From positions 1-8,493 of the forward strand of contig SCQA01000100.1 of assembly GCA_004298725.1 (NCBI GenBank): a stretch of DNA of 8,493 nt, given 5' to 3'. The stretch comes from a bacterium (GTDB lineage: Bacteria > Desulfobacterota > GWC2-55-46). Of this stretch, positions 5,507 through 8,493 are shown one piece after another (the first letter of the stretch is position 1; each line of letters starts with the position of its first letter). The position numbers were made by a program, and so were the translations under genes. Under the pieces are notes generated by a model that made no database searches, was not told the DNA's origin, and was given only the letters and a program-made list of their open reading frames with translations.

Positions 5507-7212
5507 CAGTTTTCTCTCCTCTTGGGTATTGTGAAGCAAAAGTTTGTTCCCTGCCCGGGCGCGGACTCGACCCACAATCTGCCGCCGTGGTTTTCTACGA
5601 CTTTTTTGCATATTGACAAGCCTATGCCGGTGCCAGGATATTCCGCCTTGCCGTGAAGCCGCTGAAAAATCACGAATATGCGGTCAAAATGTTTCTGATC
5701 TATGCCTATGCCGTTGTCGCGCACGGAAAACAGCCAGTCGGTTTTCTTGTCAATCGCCGAAACATGAACCACGGGCGGCAGTTCGCTCTTATATTTTATG
5801 GCGTTGCCAACAAGATTAAGAAACAGGTGCTCAAGCTGAGACGCGTCGGCTATCAACGTCGGAAGCCCGTTTTCCGTAATGGTCGCGCCGTTTTCATCAA
5901 TAGCCTTCTGCAGATTAGCTATCGTCCGGTTGAATACTGCCTTGCAGTCAACCGGAGCGAAGTCTTTAACCTTGCCTACCCGCGAATACGTAAGAAGGTC
6001 GCTTATGAGCATCTGCATACGGGCCGCGCCGTCCACGGCGTAGCGTATGAATTCGTCCGCGTCGGAATCGAGCCTGCCGCGGTAGCGGCGTGAAAGGAGC
6101 TGTACATAACCCGCCACTATCCTTAAAGGCTCCTGAAGGTCGTGGGAGGCGACGTAAGCGAATTGCTCAAGCTCCGAATTTGACCGCTCAAGCTCTACGG
6201 CGTGCCGGACAACCTCCTGCTCGGCGCGTTTTCTGTCGGTTATTTCCTGCTCAAGCTTTATGTTCGCCTCCTCTATGGCAGTCGCGTGAAACTTAACCTC
6301 CTCTTCCGTGCGTTTTCTTTCAATAACTTCGCGTTCAAGCGCGGCGCGCGACGTTTCAGCGGATACGGCGCGAAGCTCGGCGGAGCGCGCGAAGTAAATA
6401 ACAAGGGAGAGAAGCAAGGCCATAAGAAACCCCGCTAAAAGTATCACCCCGGGCAGAGGCGATTTAAGCTCTTTAAGAAAAACCTCGTTGGGCCATATCT
6501 TTACGTGCCACTTGACGTTGTAAAGTTTTATGTCAAGTTCATGCGACCAGCCGCCCGATGTGTCGGCTTCGTCAACGTGGCCGTATAAATTCTCCGCTCC
6601 GTCTGATATGACGATTGAATACGCCCCTCCTGTTTCATGAAGGAGTATCGAATCGAAAAGCTCGTTTATATTAAATACGCCGGCAAGAAATCCATCTGTT
6701 TTTTTTCGGCTGTTCACCGGAACAAAGGCCGCGAAGACCTTTTCATCGCCGGTCAGCGCCAACTGGCCGGTAAGCGACACTTCGCGCTTAAACGCCTCTT
6801 TTGCAAGATACCCGCTGATTAACGGTTGAATTAGAGAGCCGCGGTGTGGCGGGTTGCCCCTTTTCGTTGTTAAGCTCCATTCTTCCTTTAACGACGGGCT
6901 TACCCACGCCATTGACTGATAGCCCGGGTAATGGGTAAGGTACAGCGAAACGTCGGACTCCCAATCGCTTTTTAAAGGCCGCCCGCGCACCTCCCATCGT
7001 TTGGCCATTCTGACAAGGCCGTTTACCCTGTATTCAATCTGGTCTTGGATGTCGTAGCCTATCTGAGACGCCTTGAATTGAACCAAGCGCTTTACGTTGA
7101 CAGCTTCCTGCGCCACTAAAGTGCGCCACAGAATAATGGTCCCGGCAATTATACCTATGCAGACTAACGCCGGAAGCCAAAGCTGTGCTCTTCTTTTATT
7201 TGAATCGCTCAT
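5506..7212 (-). CDS. Membrane sensor histidine kinase with CHASE-type periplasmic domain
   Basis: A 568-aa inner-membrane kinase. TM1 is at about 11-30. A periplasmic domain at about 35-250 contains RMAKRWEVRG (68-77) and YPGYQSMAWV (95-104), typical of CHASE sensor domains. TM2 is at about 254-275. A charged coiled coil (about 276-350) with two ITDRKRAEQE-like repeats joins it to HisKA. The phosphoacceptor is H357 in FAYVASHDLQEPLR. The ATPase domain (about 455-563) has the N box LVGNAIKYK (467-475), G1 DNGIGID (499-505) and G2 GTGIGLS (527-533). The H-box is of the phytochrome-like class, but no PAS, GAF or chromophore domain is present. M1 is the only possible start before TM1, with an in-frame stop 6 nt upstream (TAA AAT CAA ATG). 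There is no Shine-Dalgarno. The ligand is unknown. Confidence 0.95.
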   Translation of the reverse strand: MSDSNKRRAQLWLPALVCIGIIAGTIILWRTLVAQEAVNVKRLVQFKASQIGYDIQDQIEYRVNGLVRMAKRWEVRGRPLKSDWESDVSLYLTHYPGYQSMAWVSPSLKEEWSLTTKRGNPPHRGSLIQPLISGYLAKEAFKREVSLTGQLALTGDEKVFAAFVPVNSRKKTDGFLAGVFNINELFDSILLHETGGAYSIVISDGAENLYGHVDEADTSGGWSHELDIKLYNVKWHVKIWPNEVFLKELKSPLPGVILLAGFLMALLLSLVIYFARSAELRAVSAETSRAALEREVIERKRTEEEVKFHATAIEEANIKLEQEITDRKRAEQEVVRHAVELERSNSELEQFAYVASHDLQEPLRIVAGYVQLLSRRYRGRLDSDADEFIRYAVDGAARMQMLISDLLTYSRVGKVKDFAPVDCKAVFNRTIANLQKAIDENGATITENGLPTLIADASQLEHLFLNLVGNAIKYKSELPPVVHVSAIDKKTDWLFSVRDNGIGIDQKHFDRIFVIFQRLHGKAEYPGTGIGLSICKKVVENHGGRLWVESAPGQGTNFCFTIPKRREN

Positions 7213-7222
7213 TTGATTTTAA

Positions 7223-7252
7223 ATTATACTTTTTATTGTATCGTATTGTCAA
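7223..7252 (-). promoter_or_regulatory. Perfect-consensus sigma-70 promoter of the kinase operon
   Basis: The minus strand carries TTGACA at 7252-7247 and TATAAT at 7228-7223 with an 18-bp spacer. Both hexamers are exact consensus. The predicted start (7217-7216) is only about 4-5 nt before the ATG at 7212, so the mRNA would be almost leaderless. This agrees with the absence of a ribosome-binding site. Confidence 0.8.
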
Positions 7253-7377
7253 TTTTGTTGGTTGAGAGGGTAACCGGCGGTTTTAACGAGCGCTTACCAG
7301 CGCGGTACTTCGCAGATACAAATCTTTAGACCCGTTGAAATAACTTTACATTAAACATATGTGATTTATTGGTTTGG

Positions 7378-7400
7378 CCGCCGCCATATGAAGGCGGCGG
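7378..7400. terminator. GC-rich hairpin downstream of the stand-alone receiver, uncertain terminator
   Basis: CCGCCGCC-ATATGAA-GGCGGCGG is a perfect 8-bp stem with a 7-nt loop, 66 bp past the receiver stop at 7467. No T-run follows on either strand, so it is not a classical intrinsic terminator. It may end or stabilise the transcript. Nothing else recognisable lies in 7253-7466. Confidence 0.35.
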
Positions 7401-7466
7401 GTTACATGAAAGAACATGGTTGGCAAGGCATGCGATATTTTATGAGATACGCGGTTTGCAAACACG

Positions 7467-7850
7467 CTACGAAGTGAATTTTATGGCCGACCTTATAATC
7501 TCATCCGCGAAATACGGTTTTCGTATGAACTCGTCTATCATGCCTTCGCGTACGCCCTCAAAAATCGTCTCTTCAGCGTCCTTGAATAACCCGGTAAACA
7601 GGACGATGCGCGCGGCAGGGTCTATCTTTCTTATTGCCCTGTAGGTGTCAAGCCCGTTCATCTCTGGCATTATCATGTCCATGAATATTACGTCATATGG
7701 TTTTGTCCGCACTTCGGCCACGGCGTCCTTGCCGCGCACAACGTAAGACGCTTCAAAACCTTCGTCTTTTAATATTTCGCTTATCCCTATGCCGATTGCC
7801 TCCTCGTCGTCCACAACGAGGACCCTGCCTGATTTAATAGTCTTTTTCAT
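7467..7850 (-). CDS. Stand-alone CheY-like response regulator
   Basis: A 127-aa receiver-only protein. The acidic pair is D14-D15 (VLVVDDEEAI), the phosphoacceptor is D58 in FMDMIMPEMNG, T86 is present (LFTG), and K111-P112 closes the active site. It has no DNA-binding or enzymatic output, so it would act by binding a partner or passing phosphate. GGAG lies 6 nt before the ATG. It is on the same strand as, and upstream of, the kinase operon. A 254-bp gap containing a hairpin and a strong separate promoter makes it an independent transcription unit. Its partner kinase cannot be assigned. CheY-type motility genes are not seen nearby. Confidence 0.92.
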   Translation of the reverse strand: MKKTIKSGRVLVVDDEEAIGIGISEILKDEGFEASYVVRGKDAVAEVRTKPYDVIFMDMIMPEMNGLDTYRAIRKIDPAARIVLFTGLFKDAEETIFEGVREGMIDEFIRKPYFADEIIRSAIKFTS

Positions 7851-8000
7851 ACGCGCTCCGGTTGTTTAGATCGCGAATGTGGCATCAATGCCGCCTGTTT
7901 CGCAGCCTTACGTGCTATAAATAACAAGGTGTATTCCGCTGAATTTCATGCTGGGAGAAGGCTCGAAGCTGTTTTGACAAGGGCTGATGCCAAGGTGAGA

Positions 8001-8032
8001 TAGCCGCGGCGGCTGCGCTGGCGCCGCGGCTA
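8001..8032. terminator. Strong 11-bp GC-rich hairpin after the exported-protein gene
   Basis: TAGCCGCGGCG (8001-8011) and CGCCGCGGCTA (8022-8032) are exact complements around a 10-nt loop, 29 bp past the stop of the Met/His-rich gene. The T-run lies before, not after, the stem on the minus strand, so it is an atypical terminator or 3'-end stabiliser. The rest of 7851-8060 shows only weak short dyads. Confidence 0.45.
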
Positions 8033-8060
8033 AAAACAATTACGATAAAATTGCCGACGG

Positions 8061-8426
8061 TTACTTTCCGCCTGATTCTTTCTTTTCCTTCATCTCCTTT
8101 TTCATGTCCTGTTTTTTCATCATCATTTCTTCATGACGTTTTATTATGCCGTCAATCCTGCCGATCATCTCATCAAGGCTCTTTTGCTGTTCCACGGTCG
8201 GCTCATGCTTTAAGCCCTTGAGTATCGTCATGGTCTGCTTCATCATCTCAAGGGTATCTTTCATAAGCTTGTGGTGCTCCATCCGTACGGCATTGTCCAT
8301 GCCGTGCCCGCCCATCATCTCACCGCCTTTGTCTTTGCCGTCGTGCTTTTCATTGGCAAGGGCCGGCGCCGCAAAAAGCGTAACCGTTAGAATGCCTGTT
8401 GCAAACGCGGAAACAAACCTTTTCAT
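8061..8426 (-). CDS. Small exported Met/His-rich protein of unknown function
   Basis: A 121-aa protein. Residues 1-24 form a classical signal peptide (MKRF, hydrophobic core, APALA with cleavage probably after A24). The mature part begins NEKHDGKDKGG and has a Gly/Met/His patch (EMMGGHGMDN, 36-45). It then has a helical region with many Met and Lys/Glu, including HHKLM (51-55), MMKQTM (61-66), HEEMMM (98-103) and a highly charged lysine-rich tail. About 14 Met and 6 His in some 97 mature residues suggest periplasmic metal (perhaps copper) handling or a small chaperone-like role. I do not see the LTxxQ motif of Spy/CpxP and cannot name a family. AGGAGG lies 7 nt before the ATG (8434-8439), an ideal ribosome site, so high expression is plausible. 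Confidence 0.88.
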   Translation of the reverse strand: MKRFVSAFATGILTVTLFAAPALANEKHDGKDKGGEMMGGHGMDNAVRMEHHKLMKDTLEMMKQTMTILKGLKHEPTVEQQKSLDEMIGRIDGIIKRHEEMMMKKQDMKKEMKEKKESGGK

Positions 8427-8463
8427 ATAACAGCCTCCTAAGAATTTTTGATGCTACGATAGT

Positions 8464-8491
8464 ATTATATCAGATTTTACCGGTTTGGTAA
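8464..8491 (-). promoter_or_regulatory. Extended -10 promoter of the exported-protein gene
   Basis: The minus strand reads TGATATAAT, an extended -10 (TGnTATAAT) with the hexamer at 8469-8464. TTACCA (8491-8486) lies 16 bp upstream as a 4/6 -35. The predicted leader is about 30 nt and includes the perfect Shine-Dalgarno. The -35 region ATTACCAAACCGGTAA also contains TTACC/GGTAA half-sites like those at 3529-3577. Confidence 0.6.
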
Positions 8492-8493
8492 TC

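Noticed and set aside
5507..5611. A 35-residue N-terminal extension of the Rcp1-like receiver starting at 5611.
   Set aside because: It lies wholly inside the kinase's conserved ATPase domain in another frame. The ATG at 5506 has a good Shine-Dalgarno and a TGATG coupling overlap, and the receiver fold begins right after it.
7873..7900. A GG-N10-GC pattern upstream of the stand-alone receiver, resembling a sigma-54 promoter.
   Set aside because: Beyond GG and GC it misses most consensus positions (AGGCGG instead of TGGCAC, ATGCC instead of TTGCW).
7974..7979. TTGACA on the plus strand, a possible -35 element.
   Set aside because: No acceptable -10 lies 16-19 bp downstream and no plus-strand gene follows.

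Overview
The window looks like a chromosomal segment of a Gram-negative bacterium of moderate GC content. The best guess is a deltaproteobacterium-like or Nitrospirota-like lineage. This is inferred from three things: a RpoS-type sigma factor, a sigma-54 activator with an Rcp1-like receiver, and an AMMECR1-domain (AmmeMemoRadiSam A) gene. No 16S or other marker is present, so the taxonomy is weak. Apart from nadA, every gene lies on the minus strand. I see no CRISPR array, tRNA, rRNA or transposase.

Layout. (1) 1-1140: the 5' part of an AMMECR1-domain gene, cut by the window edge, diverges from nadA (quinolinate synthase, NAD biosynthesis). (2) 1117-1428: a repeat-dense spacer. A 30-bp piece of the nadA 3' end is duplicated, a ~50-bp unit with a hairpin occurs twice, and its second copy sits inside a ~190-bp block bounded by imperfect inverted repeats, like a small non-autonomous element. 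(3) 1429-2577: a RpoS-type sigma-70-family factor. (4) 2659-3399: a receiver-PilZ response regulator. (5) 3400-3641: a regulatory spacer with a good sigma-54 -24/-12 element and, further upstream, two 17-bp dyads of the same design. (6) 3642-7212: a compact three-gene operon of a membrane CHASE-type sensor histidine kinase, an Rcp1-like single-domain receiver (TGATG stop/start overlap) and an NtrC-type sigma-54 activator. It is preceded by a perfect-consensus TTGACA-N18-TATAAT promoter that leaves almost no 5' leader. (7) 7467-7850: a stand-alone CheY-like receiver. (8) 8061-8426: a small exported Met/His-rich protein with its own extended -10 promoter.

How they may work together (inference). 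The kinase senses a periplasmic signal and passes phosphate to the two receivers in its operon. The sigma-54 activator then binds the twin dyads just past the end of its own gene and drives the receiver-PilZ gene from the -24/-12 element. This would link the kinase to a c-di-GMP-binding output, next to a general-stress sigma factor. The local kinase, activator, twin UAS, sigma-54 promoter and PilZ-effector circuit is the most interesting proposal here. It rests on sequence motifs only.
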